Shown here one piece after another: positions 20,859-32,567 of a DNA stretch of 64,000 nucleotides. Both the position numbers and the translations under genes were made by a program. Source of the DNA: Veronia nyctiphanis (GTDB lineage Bacteria > Pseudomonadota > Gammaproteobacteria > Enterobacterales > Vibrionaceae); contig NZ_PEIB01000020.1 of the NCBI RefSeq assembly GCF_004116385.1, positions 16,304-80,303 on the forward strand, in the 5' to 3' direction. The notes under the pieces are model-generated. The model made no database searches, was not told where the DNA came from, and saw only the letters and a list, made by a program, of their open reading frames with translations. Position 1 is the first letter of the stretch. Every line of letters begins with the position of its first letter.

Positions 20859-22771
20859 ATGAAGTTTATGCATCTGACTATAAAGCAAAAGCTTATCATG
20901 GCGTTAGTATCAGCGTGATAACCACCACCCTTATATTGTGCTCGCTTAGCCTCTTTAAATCATACAGCATTATCAAACAGCGCCTGATGGAACGGGAGTT
21001 GCCTATGACACTGGACAGTATCAGTCAGCAACTCGAGGCAGACGTATTTGCACTTGAACATGCCGCAGAGACACTGGCGAATAACCCAATGATGATAAAA
21101 GCCGTTTCAAACCCCGACGTTGATGAAAATCAGCAGATGATCGTTGAGTCTCTGAGAAAACTGAAGCAACAGTACAAGCTGACAGATGCCTCCATCGCGA
21201 ACCGCACAACTGCGCATTACTGGAATCAAAATGGCTTCCTCCGTCAATTGAACCGTGGTCAGGATGGTTGGTTTTATGACTTCCGTGATTCAGCCAAACC
21301 CGAAATGACGCACCTTTTCCGTGAAGCCAACGGTGATATGAAGCTGTTTGTTAATTATCAGCTCACCAACGGACAAACACTGGCTGGGTTATCTCGCTCC
21401 ATGGACAGCATGGTAGATATGCTGAACCAATTCACCATTGAGAAAACTGGCTTCGTCTATCTGGCGTCTGGCGACGGTCAAATCAAACTTCATAAAAACA
21501 GCCGCTTAATAGGAAGCAGCAACATTCGTAACCTTTATCAAGGCGACACCAGCTCGTTGCTGAGGAAAGGTGGCATTAACCTGACAACCGTTCAGGTCGA
21601 TGGCGAAGACATGGTTCTGGCATCAGAATACGTGCCCGCGCTTGACTGGTTTCTTGTCGCACAAGTCCCCGAAAAAGAAGTCTTCGAGCAACTTTACACC
21701 ACAGGTCAGAGCCTCATTTTCATCGCAATCATCGTCTGCCTGATCTTTGCTACTGTTGCCGTGTTTGTTGCCGCCAGCATTGTCCGTCCGATCACCCAGC
21801 TCGCAGATGTGTTTAAAGACATCGGTGAAGGACAGGGAGATTTGCGCCAACGCATTCCGGTCGAAAGTAACGACGAAATCGGGAAACTGGCGCAAGGCTT
21901 TAACAGCTTTGTCAGCCAGATACATCGCCTGATCACTGACGTATCAGACACTAGCCAGTCATTGAATCGCGCGGCAGAAACTGTGTCTTATCAGGCGAAA
22001 ACAACCGAAGACAACAGCACAAGCCAACGCGATCGCACCATTCAGGTCGTCGCTGCCATCAACGAAATGGGTGCGACTGTCAATGAGATTGCCTCTAACG
22101 CAGCGCATGCCGCAGACTCTGCAAATCAAGCCGCAACGGAAACCTCGACGGGTCAGCAAGTTGTTGTCACTGGCCGAGACACCGTTAACCAGCTCGCCAG
22201 AGATATGGACAAAATGGCAGAGGTTATTCGGAATCTGGCTGAGAATACCAACGCAATCGGCAGCATTCTCGAGGTTATTCGTGGTGTTTCTGAGCAAACA
22301 AATCTGCTGGCACTCAATGCAGCCATTGAAGCGGCGCGTGCTGGTGAACAAGGTCGCGGTTTTGCGGTTGTTGCCGACGAAGTAAGAAGCCTTGCCAGCC
22401 GCACGGCAGAGTCGACCAATGAGATTCAGACGATGATCGACCAATTGCAGCAAGAAGCGCAAAATGCGGTCATTGCGATGGAGCACTCTCAGGCCCTGAC
22501 AGGCGAAGGGGTCACAGCCGCTGATAATGCCTCCGGCGCACTGGCACAAATCAATCAACAGATCATTTTAATTTCGGACATCAACACCACAGTGGCTGCC
22601 GCCACCGAAGAACAGTCAACCGTGGTCAATGATATCAACCGGAACATTGAAGACATCAATGAAACGACACTGCGTACCGCTGAAACTGCTGCACTGATGT
22701 CGGAATCGAGTAAAGAACTGCACCATTTATCCACCCAGCTTGATGGCTTGGTTGGGCGTTTCAAACTTTAA
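20859..22771 (+). CDS. methyl-accepting chemotaxis protein (one frameshift near the start)
   Basis: A chemoreceptor of about 637 residues. TM1 is at about 14-36, the periplasmic sensor, probably of the Cache type, at about 40-280, TM2 at about 283-308, HAMP ([20 protein letters not shown]) next, then the signalling domain with hairpin tip [19 protein letters not shown]. The classical N-terminus [19 protein letters not shown] starts at 20859 behind GGAG, but its frame ends in TGA at 20916. One missing base at about 20914 joins it to the long frame. A frame running through 20837 exists but gives an N-terminus unlike the family. No C-terminal CheR pentapeptide is seen. The ligand is unknown. It lies between the two patatin genes. 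Confidence 0.9.
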
Positions 22772-22785
22772 GCCACAATAGATAT

Positions 22786-22816
22786 AAAAGCCGCGTTTCA
22801 ATGACGCGGCTTTTTT
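22786..22816. terminator. bidirectional terminator, chemoreceptor / patatin 2
   Basis: AAAAGCCGCGT / ACGCGGCTTTTTT with a 7-nt loop, between the convergent chemoreceptor and patatin copy 2. Confidence 0.92.
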
Positions 22817-22851
22817 GTAGGTAACTGGTGAACGGTTAATGACGAATCAAG

Positions 22852-25178
22852 TCAGAATTGCGTACCCAGGCTCAAGTAAACAGAATCATATCCTTTTTCG
22901 GTCAATCCATACGCCAATAGTACCGGCCCAATTATCGTATCCATGCCAGCAAAGACACTGCCTGCGTTATAGAAAGGGATGTCGTCAAACGACAAGCCTG
23001 CGCCATTCCATATTGCTGCACGTTCAATAGAAGCCCCCACATATAAAGGCGTTTTGAATAACCCGAAATCATTATCCTGAAGGCGATACCTGTATATCAG
23101 CGATCCAAGTACGCTGTTGTTACCAATCAGGCGACCTCTGGGCAATCCCGATAGATTGAAAAGCCACCCAACTCACGAGGCTCAATAAGGAGGTTGGTCT
23201 GTTTATAGCTACCAAACGCCGAGACCTCAGTAACATCAAGAATATTTGCGGTTCCAGAATAGGTTAGTTTCCCAGATAACGTGTGTTTGTCATAACTCGC
23301 CGCATGGAGTAGCTCAACATCTAATTGCTTCGACTTTATGTCTGTCGGCCCAAGAATCGCTTCGGCGGTTAAACTGTCAGATACCCAACTATACATTGCT
23401 GACAGATAACTGCCTTTTGACGGAAAAACCCTGTCATCGAGAGTATCCATGGTGTATCTCACATAGGGCCTTTCACGCGAGAAATTGCGCTTAAATAAAT
23501 TTAACTGGTTGAGCTCTCCAACCCGATACTCATAACCAATGCTGAGCTCACTCCAAAGCGTGGGTTGCCAGCTAAGCTCTCCCCCCATGCTCCATTGTTC
23601 CTTGCGCTCTATTACAAACGTATCCTTGTAAATATCGTCGGAATCTAGGCTCGGCTCATCACCAGGTTGGAAAAATTCAGTCGCTTGTGTCGCTGAGTAT
23701 TTGCCCCAAAAACGACTGGTAAATTTCTGGGATGGACCCAAAGGCACAAATAGGCCTACTCCTACGGCACGGTTGTTACCCATCTCTAGCTCAGTGCTTA
23801 ACTCTGCGCCATACTCACTCAAACCCGTGTTGATTATTCGCAGGCCCGTGGTGTAAAACGCGTTGTCGTTGAAATCGTCCTCAATCGAAAAACGAAAATC
23901 TACAAAGTTAGGCCCCCAACTTCGTTCACGTACTTCAAGGTGTAATTCATTCCCTTCATCTGTTTGATGAAGGTCGTATTCAATCGATTCAAAACGGTCA
24001 AGGGCATTTAGATTCTCAATCGCGGCCTCAAGATCACGCGTATCTATTTTTCCGCTTTCTATACCCAACTTTTCTTTCAGCAAATGTTCAGAGTATGGCG
24101 AGTTATTGCTGATCGTCACCTTTGCCACCTCAACCTGATCGGCATAAACAAGTTGCTTTCTGCGTTGCTGCTTCCTCTCAACATAAGCCTGATATTCAGC
24201 GGACGACACGACCAACGGAGAGAGTGTGGCATCTGATAGCAAAGTGATTTGGTAGCCTTTCTGAAGAGCTTCTGGCATGCGTTCAAAATCAGCCGTTTCC
24301 ATATCACCAATATCGGGGGTCAAAAGCACATCCTTTAGAGACATATTGGCAATTTGAGCCTCTGTGCTACTTCTTACCATGTAATTGATCAATTGATTGG
24401 TAACTTGGTAGAAGCTCTTTAACTTGTCTGCCTTGGCATAATCGGTACCAATATCAACTGCAATAACAATGTCAGCGCCCATGTCTTTCAACACATCGAC
24501 AGGCATATTATTCACGGGTCCACCATCCACCAAGAGGGTGCCATCAACATTTGCAGCGGGCAGCACACCGGGAATGGCCATACTGGCAAACATAGCTTTA
24601 CTCAATATTCCTCGGTCAAGGATCACAGGGGTGAGGTTTTCGATATCTGTCGCAACAGCACGGAACGGCAAGACCAATTCATCGAATGAGGTGAATTCAG
24701 GAAGCGATCCTGTCGATTCACGCAGAATACGCTTCATATATTGCCCCTGCACGATACCCTGCGGGGTCTTTATTTCCGTTCCATCAAAGCCAATATTGAC
24801 CCTGAGATTGTACTTGTCATCAGAGGCCTTCGTATTAACCCGACGCATTCCACGCTCTGCTCTATCCTGATAACCCTCAGTCCACTCGATGGATTCAATA
24901 AGCACTTCGATATCATCAGCAGTCATCCCAGAGGCATAAAGCCCTCCCACATAAGCCCCCATGCTGGTGCCCGCAATGTAGTCAACCGGAATATGCATCT
25001 CTTCTAGCGCTTTCAGCACACCGACATGGGCCGCGCCTTTTGCACCTCCACCACTCAGGGCCAGCCCTATCTTGGGTCTCTGCGGAAAGTCATCGGCGAA
25101 AGACGATAACGAAAATAAAAGAGACATCAGTGCCAGCATCACTGCCAATCGTTTGCTGAAAGAGAAAGCACATCCCAT
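22852..25178 (-). CDS. patatin-like phospholipase with POTRA and outer-membrane beta-barrel, copy 2 (one frameshift)
   Basis: About 775 codons once one base is restored; paralogue of 18463-20777 along its whole length. It has a signal peptide (MGCAFSFSKRLAVMLALM..., cleavage near SSFA), patatin motifs SGGGAKG, GTSMGAY and DGGPVNN, POTRA region and barrel ending YLSLGTQF. The frame breaks at 23159-23162: four A on the plus strand where five are needed to read GGFFNLSGLPRGRL. The start is uncertain: ATG at 25178 begins the signal peptide, TTG at 25187 is also open. The patatin domain and barrel end are strongly conserved between copies while the middle barrel strands and loops differ more, consistent with a duplication followed by divergence of surface-exposed loops. 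Confidence 0.9.
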
Positions 25179-25335
25179 GAAAGCCAACCTGCTGAGAATA
25201 TGGAAAAGATAAGTACCGAGCGAACGCTAAGTCACTACCAATGACTATAAAGCAACTCAGCGCTGCAACTGAAACTTTTGAGAGGGAGAGATATTCTGCA
25301 AGCAACCAAAGGTTGCACGCGCGATCGTTGGGCAT

Positions 25336-25364
25336 AAAAAAAAAGCGCCCAACTGGACGCTTTT
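25336..25364 (-). terminator. terminator of the pdh operon (after lpdA)
   Basis: On the minus strand AAAAGCGTCC-AGTT-GGGCGCTTTTTTTTT: a 6-bp GC stem with one G-U, flanked by A/T pairs and a T9 run, about 28 nt after the lpdA stop. Confidence 0.9.
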
Positions 25365-25391
25365 CTTACGGTGCTAAATCAGCCAGAAGAA

Positions 25392-26819
25392 TTACTTCTT
25401 CTTCACCGCTTTTTTGTTTGGCAGGTCAGTGATTGAACCTTCAAACACTTCAGCAGCCAGACCAACAGACTCGTGCAGAGTCGGGTGAGCGTGGATAGTC
25501 AGTGCGATGTCTTCTGCATCACAGCCCATCTCGATCGCCAGACCGATTTCACCCAGCAGTTCACCACCGTTAGTACCAACGATAGCACCACCGATTACAC
25601 GGTGAGTCTCTTTGTCGAAGATGATCTTCGTCAAACCATCAGCACAATCAGACGCGATTGCACGGCCAGATGCTGCCCATGGGAATGTCGCCACTTCGTA
25701 GTTCAGACCTTCTGCTTTCGCTTCTTTCTCAGTCTTACCAACCCATGCAACTTCTGGCTCAGTGTATGCAATTGAAGGGATCACTTTAGGATCGAAGTAG
25801 TGCTTCTTACCAGAGATAACCTCTGCCGCTACGTGCGCTTCGTGCACACCTTTGTGTGCCAGCATTGGTTGGCCAACAATATCACCCACAGCGTGGATGT
25901 GCGGTACGTTAGTACGTAGTTGCTTGTCAACGTTGATAAAGCCACGCTCATCAACTTCAACACCCGCTTTTTCAGCGTCAAGCAGCTTACCGTTAGGGAT
26001 ACGGCCGATTGATACCAGAACAGCGTCATAACGAACAGGCTCAGCAGGTGCTTTCTTGCCTTCCATCGTCACGTAGATACCATCTTCTTTCGCTTCAACC
26101 GTGGTCACTTTCGTTTCCAGCATCAGGTTGAATTTCTTATTGATGCGCTTAGTGAAGACTTTGATGATGTCTTTATCTGCCGCTGGAATAACCTGATCGA
26201 ACATCTCAACAACGTCGATATCAGAACCCAGCGCGTGGTAAACGGTACCCATTTCCAGACCGATGATACCGCCACCCATAACCAACAGCTTCTCTGGCAC
26301 TTCTTTCAGTTCCAGCGCATCAGTTGAGTCCCAGATACGTGGGTCTTCATGCGGAATAAATGGCAGTTCAAGAGGACGTGAACCCGCTGCGATGATCGCG
26401 TTGTCGAAGTTAACAGTTGTCTGACCGTCTTCGCCTTCAACCACGATGGTGTTAGAGCCAGTGAATTTGCCGTAACCGTTAACTACGCTAACTTTACGCA
26501 TCTTCGCCATGCCACCAAGACCGCCAGTCAGTTGATTAACAACCTTCTCTTTCCATACGCGGATCTTGCTCAGATCAGTTTGTGGTTCGCCAAAAACAAC
26601 ACCATGCTCGGCCATTGCTTTCGCTTCTTCGATAACTTTTGCAACGTGCAGCAGGGCCTTCGATGGGATACAACCCACGTTCAGACAAACACCACCCAGT
26701 GTGCTGAATTTCTCGATAAGTACGGTTTCCAGACCTAAATCGGCACAACGGAAAGCCGCTGAGTAACCAGCAGGGCCTGAACCCACGACAACGACCTGGG
26801 TTTTGATTTCTTTACTCAT
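25392..26819 (-). CDS. lpdA: dihydrolipoyl dehydrogenase (E3)
   Basis: A 475-residue flavoprotein that reoxidises dihydrolipoamide in the pyruvate and 2-oxoglutarate dehydrogenase complexes. FAD-binding GSGPAGYSAA (about 13-22), redox disulfide GGVCLNVGCIPSK (about 41-53), NAD-binding GGGIIGLEMG and C-terminal catalytic HAHPTLHE are visible. The ATG at 26819 gives MSKEIKTQVVVV as in E. coli; upstream in-frame codons are not conserved. Last gene of pdhR-aceEF-lpd, separated from aceF by 255 bp with its own structured element. Confidence 0.97.
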   Translation of the reverse strand: MSKEIKTQVVVVGSGPAGYSAAFRCADLGLETVLIEKFSTLGGVCLNVGCIPSKALLHVAKVIEEAKAMAEHGVVFGEPQTDLSKIRVWKEKVVNQLTGGLGGMAKMRKVSVVNGYGKFTGSNTIVVEGEDGQTTVNFDNAIIAAGSRPLELPFIPHEDPRIWDSTDALELKEVPEKLLVMGGGIIGLEMGTVYHALGSDIDVVEMFDQVIPAADKDIIKVFTKRINKKFNLMLETKVTTVEAKEDGIYVTMEGKKAPAEPVRYDAVLVSIGRIPNGKLLDAEKAGVEVDERGFINVDKQLRTNVPHIHAVGDIVGQPMLAHKGVHEAHVAAEVISGKKHYFDPKVIPSIAYTEPEVAWVGKTEKEAKAEGLNYEVATFPWAASGRAIASDCADGLTKIIFDKETHRVIGGAIVGTNGGELLGEIGLAIEMGCDAEDIALTIHAHPTLHESVGLAAEVFEGSITDLPNKKAVKKK

Positions 26820-26998
26820 TCTGACCTCATTGTAATCTTTTGTCCCTAACAGGCTAATCACGGATTTTATGCTTTGATTTGCTGCTTATTGTGCCGAGTG
26901 CCGTTATGAGGGCTATCCCAGTTGGGGCCGTCATTCTAGCGCCGACAGTGCGAGCAGAAAATGTTAATCCAGTTAGCCTGTGACCAATACATCAATTC

Positions 26999-27060
26999 GC
27001 GCCAGTTAGACCCCCGGTCTTAGCAAACCTGAAACGCTGTCGCAGGCTTGCCACTGGCGC
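26999..27060 (-). other. three-way-junction RNA fold in the aceF-lpdA gap
   Basis: The transcript here can pair as P1 GCGCCAGU/ACUGGCGC (8 bp), enclosing P2 GCAAGCCUG/CAGGUUUGC (9 bp with one G-U, 11-nt loop) and P3 AGACC/GGUCU (5 bp, GGG loop). It begins about 14 nt after the aceF stop. No T-run follows, so it is not an ordinary terminator. It may protect the aceEF 3' end, act as a processing site or reset translation before lpdA; none of this is shown. The rest of 26820-27074 holds no gene. Confidence 0.65.
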
Positions 27061-27074
27061 AAACGGGTGGTGCG

Positions 27075-28957
27075 TTACAGTACCAGACGACGAATGTCAG
27101 ACATTACGCCATTCAGGTAAGTAATAAAACGCGCACCCTCTGCACCGTCGATCACGCGGTGATCGTAAGACAGAGACAGAGGCAGCATCAGACGTGGTTC
27201 GAAGTCTTTACCGTTCCATACTGGTTTCATTTCAGACTTAGACACACCAAGGATACCTACTTCCGGTGCATTCACGATTGGTGTAAATGCAGTACCACCC
27301 AAGCCGCCCAGGCTTGAGATAGTGAAGCAGCCGCCTTGCATGTCAGACGCAGTCAGCTTACCAGCACGGGCCTTCTTCGAGACTTCCATCAGCTCAAGAG
27401 ACAGCTCATGGATGCCTTTCTTGTTCACGTCACGGAATACAGGAACAACCAGACCGTTTGGTGTATCGACAGCGATACCGATGTTCACGTATTTCTTCAG
27501 GATCAGGCTCTCACCGTCTTCAGACAGTGAAGAGTTGAACGAAGGAAAGGCTTCAAGCGCTTTCGCTGCTGCTTTCATGATGAACACCAGCGGGGTGATC
27601 TTCATGCCTGAGTCTTTCTTCGCTTCAATTGCATTCTGTTCTTTACGGAATGCTTCCACTTCAGTGATGTCAGCGTTATCCCACTGCGTTACGTGCGGGA
27701 TCATTACCCAGTTACGATGCAGGTTCGCGCCAGAAATCTTCTTGATGCGAGACAGAGGCTTAACTTCTGTTTCACCGAACTTGCTGAAATCAACTTTCGG
27801 CCAAGGCAGAAGACCCAGGGCAGCGCCGTCATCTTTACCAGATGCAGCCGCGCCAGCAGAACCTGATTCAAGACGCTTAAGCGCATCTTTCACGAAGTTT
27901 TGAACGTCTTCTTTCACGACACGACCTTTACGGCCAGTGCCTTTCACTTTGGCAAGATTAACACCAAACTCACGAGCCAGACGGCGAACAACCGGAGACG
28001 CGTGTGCGTACTCGTTGTTTTCTTCAAACTCACCAGTCGCTGCTGGTGCAGACGCCGCTGGAGCCGCCGCTTTAGCTGGCGCAGATGACGCCGGAGCAGC
28101 TGCTGCTGGCGCAGGCGCCGCGGCAGGTGCAGCACCCGCTACCTCGAATACCATGATCAGAGAGCCAGTCGATACTTTATCGCCCGCTGCTACTTTGATT
28201 TCTTTCACAGTACCTGTAAATGGTGCTGGTACTTCCATTGAAGCCTTATCGCCTTCAACAGTGATCAGAGATTGCTCTTCTTCAACCGTGTCGCCAACCG
28301 CTACCATGATTTCGGTAACTTCTACTTCGTCACCACCGATATCAGGAACGTTAACGTCTTTTGCTGCAGAAGCCGCTGGTGCAGCTGCAGGAGCCGGAGC
28401 AGCCGCTGGCGCAGCGCCAGAACCCGCTACTTCGAAGACCATGATCAGAGAACCGGTAGACACTTTGTCACCCGCGTTCACTTTCAGCTCTTTCAGCACA
28501 CCCGCGAATGGCGCTGGCACTTCCATTGAAGCCTTGTCGCCTTCAACAGTGATCAGAGATTGCTCTTCTTCGATGCTGTCACCAATAGCAACCATGATTT
28601 CAGTCACTTCACTTCGTCATCGCCGATATCTGGCACGTGAACTTCTTTCAGTTCAGCGGCAGCAGCTGGCGCAGGCGCAGCGGCAGGCGCTTCTGCTGCT
28701 GGAGCAGGTGCCGCTTCCGCAGCACCCTCAGCCTCAAAGATCATGATCAAAGAGCCAGTCGACACTTTGTCGCCTTCCGCTACTTTGATCTCTTTAACAA
28801 TACCCGCTTGAGAAGCAGGCACTTCCATTGATGCTTTGTCGCCTTCAACATTAATCAGCGACTGTTCTTCTTCTACTTTGTCACCAACACTGACGAGGAT
28901 CTCAGTAACTTCAACCTCATCTGCACCGATGTCAGGAACATTAATTTCAATAGCCAT
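27075..28957 (-). CDS. aceF: pyruvate dehydrogenase dihydrolipoyllysine acetyltransferase, E2 (one frameshift)
   Basis: About 627 codons after restoring one base. Three lipoyl domains, each with [10 protein letters not shown] (lipoyl lysine), are joined by Ala-Pro linkers, followed by the E1/E3-binding domain ([16 protein letters not shown]) and the acetyltransferase core with HRVIDG. The frame breaks at about 28610, where GACGAAGTGAAGTGACT should read GAAGTGGAAGTG to give [10 protein letters not shown] as in the third lipoyl domain. Start at 28957, 14 nt after aceE. A lost G is the likely cause, because the complex would otherwise be dead. Confidence 0.93.
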
Positions 28958-28970
28958 GTCTAATTGCCTC

Positions 28971-31643
28971 TTACGCGTACAGTGGGTTCACTTTCTGAGT
29001 GTCGATGTCGAATTTCTTGATAGCTTCAACTACCACAGACTTCTCAACATCACCACGCTTCGCCAACTCAGTCAGCGTTGCTACAACCACGTAGCCAGCG
29101 TTAACTTCGAAGTGACGACGCAGGTTTTCACGGCTATCAGAACGGCCGAAACCATCAGTACCCAGTACACGGAAAGACTCAGCAGGAACGAACGCGCGCA
29201 CTTGCTCGGCGTAGTTCTTCATATAGTCAGTAGCAACGATAGCAGGCTCTGTACCCATGACTTGTGCAATGTATGGAACTTTCGCTTCATCCATTGGGTT
29301 CAGCATGTTGTGACGGTCACAATCCTGACCATCGCGAGTCAGCTCATTGAATGAGGTCACGCTGTATACGTCTGAAGTGATACCGAAGTCAGCATCCAGA
29401 ATTTCTGCTGCTTTGCGAACTTCATTCAGGATGGTACCAGAGCCCATCAGCTGAACTTTCTTCTTACGACGTGCTGAACCTACAGTTTCCAGCTTGTAGA
29501 TACCCTTACGGATACCTTCTTCAGCGCCTTCAGGCATTGCCGGCTGTGCGTAGTTCTCGTTCATCAGCGTCAGGTAGTAGAACACGTTCTCTTGATCAGG
29601 GCCGTACATGCGACGGATACCGTCTTGCATGATCACAGCAACTTCGAATGCGAAGGTTGGATCGTAAGAGATACAGTTAGGAATAGTACCTGCCTGAACG
29701 TGTGAGTGACCGTCTTCGTGTTGTAGACCTTCACCGTTCAGCGTTGTACGACCAGCCGTTGCACCCAGCAGGAAGCCGCGCGCTTGTTGGTCACCCGCCA
29801 TCCATGCCATGTCGCCAACACGTTGGAAACCGAACATAGAATAGTAGATGTAGAACGGGATCATTGGCAGGTTGTTGGTGCTGTAAGACGTCGCAGCAGC
29901 AACCCATGAAGACATCGCACCCAGTTCGTTGATACCTTCTTGCAGTACCTGACCAGACGTCGACTCTTTGTAGTAAGAAACTACACCGCGGTCTTCTGGC
30001 GTGTAGTTCTGGCCATGCGGGCAGTAAATGCCGATTTGGCGGAACAGACCTTCCATACCGAAAGTACGTGCTTCGTCAGCAATGATAGGAACGATGTTCT
30101 TACCAACGCCTTTGTCTTTCAGCAGCACGTTCAGGGCACGGACAAATGCCATGGTGGTCGAGATATCACGCTTCTGCTCTTCCAGCAGAGGCTTGAAGCT
30201 ATCCAGCTCAGGCAAAGTCAGCTCATCAGTGAACTTAGGCAGACGCTGTGGCGTGTAACCGTGCAGCGCGTCACGACGGGCATGCAGGTACTTGTGCTCA
30301 GCAGAACCTTCTTCCAGTTTCAGGTAAGGCAGGTTAACCATGTCTTCGTCAGAAACCAGATCTTGCAGGCCAAGACGGTCACGCAGATGCTGAACATGGC
30401 TCATGTCCATCTTCTTCACCTGGTGCGCAATGTTCTTACCTTCTGCCGCTGCCCCCATGCCGTAACCTTTAACGGTTTTCGCCAGGATAACAGTTGGGCG
30501 GTCAGAGGTTTCCTGCGCGCTCTTGAATGCAGCGTACAGTTTAGACGGCTCGTGACCACCACGTTTCAGTGCCCAGATCTCGTCGTCAGTCATGTCTGCA
30601 ACCAGTGCAGCTGTCTCAGGGTATTTACTGAAGAAGTGCTCACGAACGTAGGCACCATCTTTCGCTTTCAACGTTTGGTAATCACCGTCAACGGTTTCGT
30701 TCATCAGCTGCAGCAGTTTACCTGAGGTGTCTTTCGCCAGCAGTTTGTCCCAACCGCTGCCCCAAACCACCTTGATAACGTTCCAGCCAGCGCCTTTGAA
30801 CAGACCTTCCAGTTCTTGGATGATCTTACCGTTACCCATCACAGGGCCATCAAGACGCTGCAGGTTACAGTTAATGAGGAAGCACAGGTTATCCAGCTTC
30901 TCACGAGCAGCGAAAGAGATCGCGCCGCGTGATTCTGGCTCATCCATCTCGCCATCACCCAAGAAGGCGTAAACACGCTGGTTAGACGTCTGCTTAAGAC
31001 CTCGGCCATCAAGATATTTCAGGAAACGCGCCTGATAAATAGCTGAAATAGGACCAAGCCCCATAGAAACAGTTGGGAATTGCCAGAATTCAGGCATCAA
31101 TTTCGGGTGCGGGTAAGAAGGCAGACCTTTACCGTCTACTTCCTGACGGAAGTTGTCGAGTTGCTCTTTAGTCAAACGGCCTTCAACGAAAGCACGCGAG
31201 TAGATACCCGGAGAGATGTGACCTTGATAATAAACCAAGTCACCGCCGTCCACCTCGTTAGGCGCACGGAAGAAATGGTTGAAGCAAGTCTCGTAGAAAG
31301 CAGCAGAGGACTGGAATGACGCCATGTGGCCACCCAGCTCAAGGTCTTTTTTCGAGGCGCGCAACACGATCATGATCGCGTTCCAACGAATGATAGAGCG
31401 GATACGACGCTCCAGGTTTACATCACCTGGGTAAGCCGGTTCTTTATCAGCTGGGATGGTATTTACATAGTTGGTGGTGATGCCGGTTGGCATATCAACA
31501 CCTTCAAGGCGCGCTTGCTCCATGACTTGCTCAAGCAGGAACTGTGCACGTTCTACACCTTCTTCACGAACGACTGATTCCAGAGCTTCTAGCCACTCTT
31601 GGGTTTCAAGTGCGTCCACGTCATTTTTCATGACTTCAGACAT
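28971..31643 (-). CDS. aceE: pyruvate dehydrogenase E1, homodimeric
   Basis: An intact 890-residue thiamine-diphosphate enzyme that decarboxylates pyruvate and acetylates the E2 lipoyl arm. The ThDP-binding stretch [14 protein letters not shown] (about 230-243, GDG...N type) and the C-terminal transketolase-like region are present; E. coli AceE has 887 residues. It follows pdhR by 107 nt containing a hairpin and is co-directional with aceF. Confidence 0.98.
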   Translation of the reverse strand: MSEVMKNDVDALETQEWLEALESVVREEGVERAQFLLEQVMEQARLEGVDMPTGITTNYVNTIPADKEPAYPGDVNLERRIRSIIRWNAIMIVLRASKKDLELGGHMASFQSSAAFYETCFNHFFRAPNEVDGGDLVYYQGHISPGIYSRAFVEGRLTKEQLDNFRQEVDGKGLPSYPHPKLMPEFWQFPTVSMGLGPISAIYQARFLKYLDGRGLKQTSNQRVYAFLGDGEMDEPESRGAISFAAREKLDNLCFLINCNLQRLDGPVMGNGKIIQELEGLFKGAGWNVIKVVWGSGWDKLLAKDTSGKLLQLMNETVDGDYQTLKAKDGAYVREHFFSKYPETAALVADMTDDEIWALKRGGHEPSKLYAAFKSAQETSDRPTVILAKTVKGYGMGAAAEGKNIAHQVKKMDMSHVQHLRDRLGLQDLVSDEDMVNLPYLKLEEGSAEHKYLHARRDALHGYTPQRLPKFTDELTLPELDSFKPLLEEQKRDISTTMAFVRALNVLLKDKGVGKNIVPIIADEARTFGMEGLFRQIGIYCPHGQNYTPEDRGVVSYYKESTSGQVLQEGINELGAMSSWVAAATSYSTNNLPMIPFYIYYSMFGFQRVGDMAWMAGDQQARGFLLGATAGRTTLNGEGLQHEDGHSHVQAGTIPNCISYDPTFAFEVAVIMQDGIRRMYGPDQENVFYYLTLMNENYAQPAMPEGAEEGIRKGIYKLETVGSARRKKKVQLMGSGTILNEVRKAAEILDADFGITSDVYSVTSFNELTRDGQDCDRHNMLNPMDEAKVPYIAQVMGTEPAIVATDYMKNYAEQVRAFVPAESFRVLGTDGFGRSDSRENLRRHFEVNAGYVVVATLTELAKRGDVEKSVVVEAIKKFDIDTQKVNPLYA

Positions 31644-31704
31644 GGCGATCTATCCTTTCGTTGATTGACTCATACAAAACAAAAATTTTTTGCAGCTGAA
31701 AAAG

Positions 31705-31740
31705 CGCATCCCGACAGCTTCTGCAAGCTATCAGGACGCG
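31705..31740 (-). terminator. hairpin between pdhR and aceE, possible attenuator
   Basis: On the minus strand CGCGTCCTGATAGCTT-GCAG-AAGCTGTCGGGATGCG pairs at all 16 positions when G-U is allowed, followed by CTTTTTC. It starts 11 nt after the pdhR stop. A partial terminator would separate regulator from enzyme levels, but a promoter for aceE could also lie nearby. Confidence 0.7.
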
Positions 31741-31750
31741 CCAATTGCAA

Positions 31751-32515
31751 CTAGTCCTTGCGCTGTTGAATTCGGCGTAAAGAGCGCTCTCTTCGGCTCT
31801 CCTCTCTGCCAAGGTCCAACAGGGTTTCCTCGATAAAAGCCAGATGTGCGTGCGACGCTTGCCGAGCCTGTTCTGGCTCTCCGGCAGTAATCGCCTCTAC
31901 AATATCGGCCCTATGTTTACTCACCTTATCCACCACCTGCGGGCGGCGATTAAGTAATTCAAAGTTCTTTAAAATGTTTTGCTCCAGCAACGGAGCAAGG
32001 CTGCGAATAATATGCAGCAGCACAACATTGTGAGACGCTTCAGTCACCGCAATCAGATAATGCATCACGGCTTCGGCTTCAGCTTTTAAATCACCTTGTT
32101 GTTGTGCCTGACGAATCTGGTCGTGAAAACGGCAAATTCGTTCAAAATCTTCATCCGTTCCACGCAGCGCCGCAAAGTATGCAGAGATCCCCTCCAGTGC
32201 GTGACGGGTTTCCAACAAATCGAGTTGGGATTCAGGGTGTTCTGACAGCAAATCAAACAATGGGTCTGAAAATCGCTGCCATAACTTATCGCTGACGAAG
32301 GTACCGCCTCCCTGTCGACGGTTCAGCAATTTCTTGGCTTCCAGCTTTTGAATCGCCTCCCGTATGGAAGGCCGGGAAACATCGAACTGTTTTGCCAGTT
32401 CTCTCTCCGGTGGCAATTTCTGCCCCGGTGAAAGGCTCCCCTCAAGAATCAGACTCTCCAATTCCTTCTCAATCACATCTGAAAGCTTGGGTTGACGAAT
32501 CCGTTGATATGCCAT
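31751..32515 (-). CDS. pdhR: pyruvate dehydrogenase complex repressor
   Basis: A 254-residue GntR/FadR-type repressor. The winged helix at about 10-75 contains [20 protein letters not shown]; the C-terminal FCD all-helical domain binds pyruvate. In E. coli it represses its own operon until pyruvate accumulates. An almost perfect PdhR box lies 50 nt before the start, supporting autoregulation here. Confidence 0.96.
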   Translation of the reverse strand: MAYQRIRQPKLSDVIEKELESLILEGSLSPGQKLPPERELAKQFDVSRPSIREAIQKLEAKKLLNRRQGGGTFVSDKLWQRFSDPLFDLLSEHPESQLDLLETRHALEGISAYFAALRGTDEDFERICRFHDQIRQAQQQGDLKAEAEAVMHYLIAVTEASHNVVLLHIIRSLAPLLEQNILKNFELLNRRPQVVDKVSKHRADIVEAITAGEPEQARQASHAHLAFIEETLLDLGREESRRERSLRRIQQRKD

Positions 32516-32567
32516 CTTTTCTTATTTTATTTTTGGCGCCTGACAACCAGAACGCACTACATCGGTA

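Larger units (their letters stand above)
18463..25178. repeat. duplicated patatin-barrel genes flanking a chemoreceptor
   Basis: The two minus-strand genes at 18463-20777 and 22852-25178 are direct-repeat paralogues with long stretches of identical protein (for example ALEEMHIPVDYIAGTSMGAY) and near-identical DNA near their 3' ends. The plus-strand chemoreceptor 20859-22771 lies between them. No transposase, tRNA or flanking repeat suggests how the segment arose. Confidence 0.75.

Noticed and set aside
27937..28746. Long plus-strand frame (269 codons) opposite aceF
   Set aside because: It is the antisense of the Ala/Pro/Glu-rich lipoyl-linker repeats of aceF; low-complexity and periodic, so open only by codon bias.
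29940..30725. Plus-strand frame of 261 codons opposite aceE
   Set aside because: Antisense shadow of a highly expressed, fully conserved gene; no ribosome site or motif.
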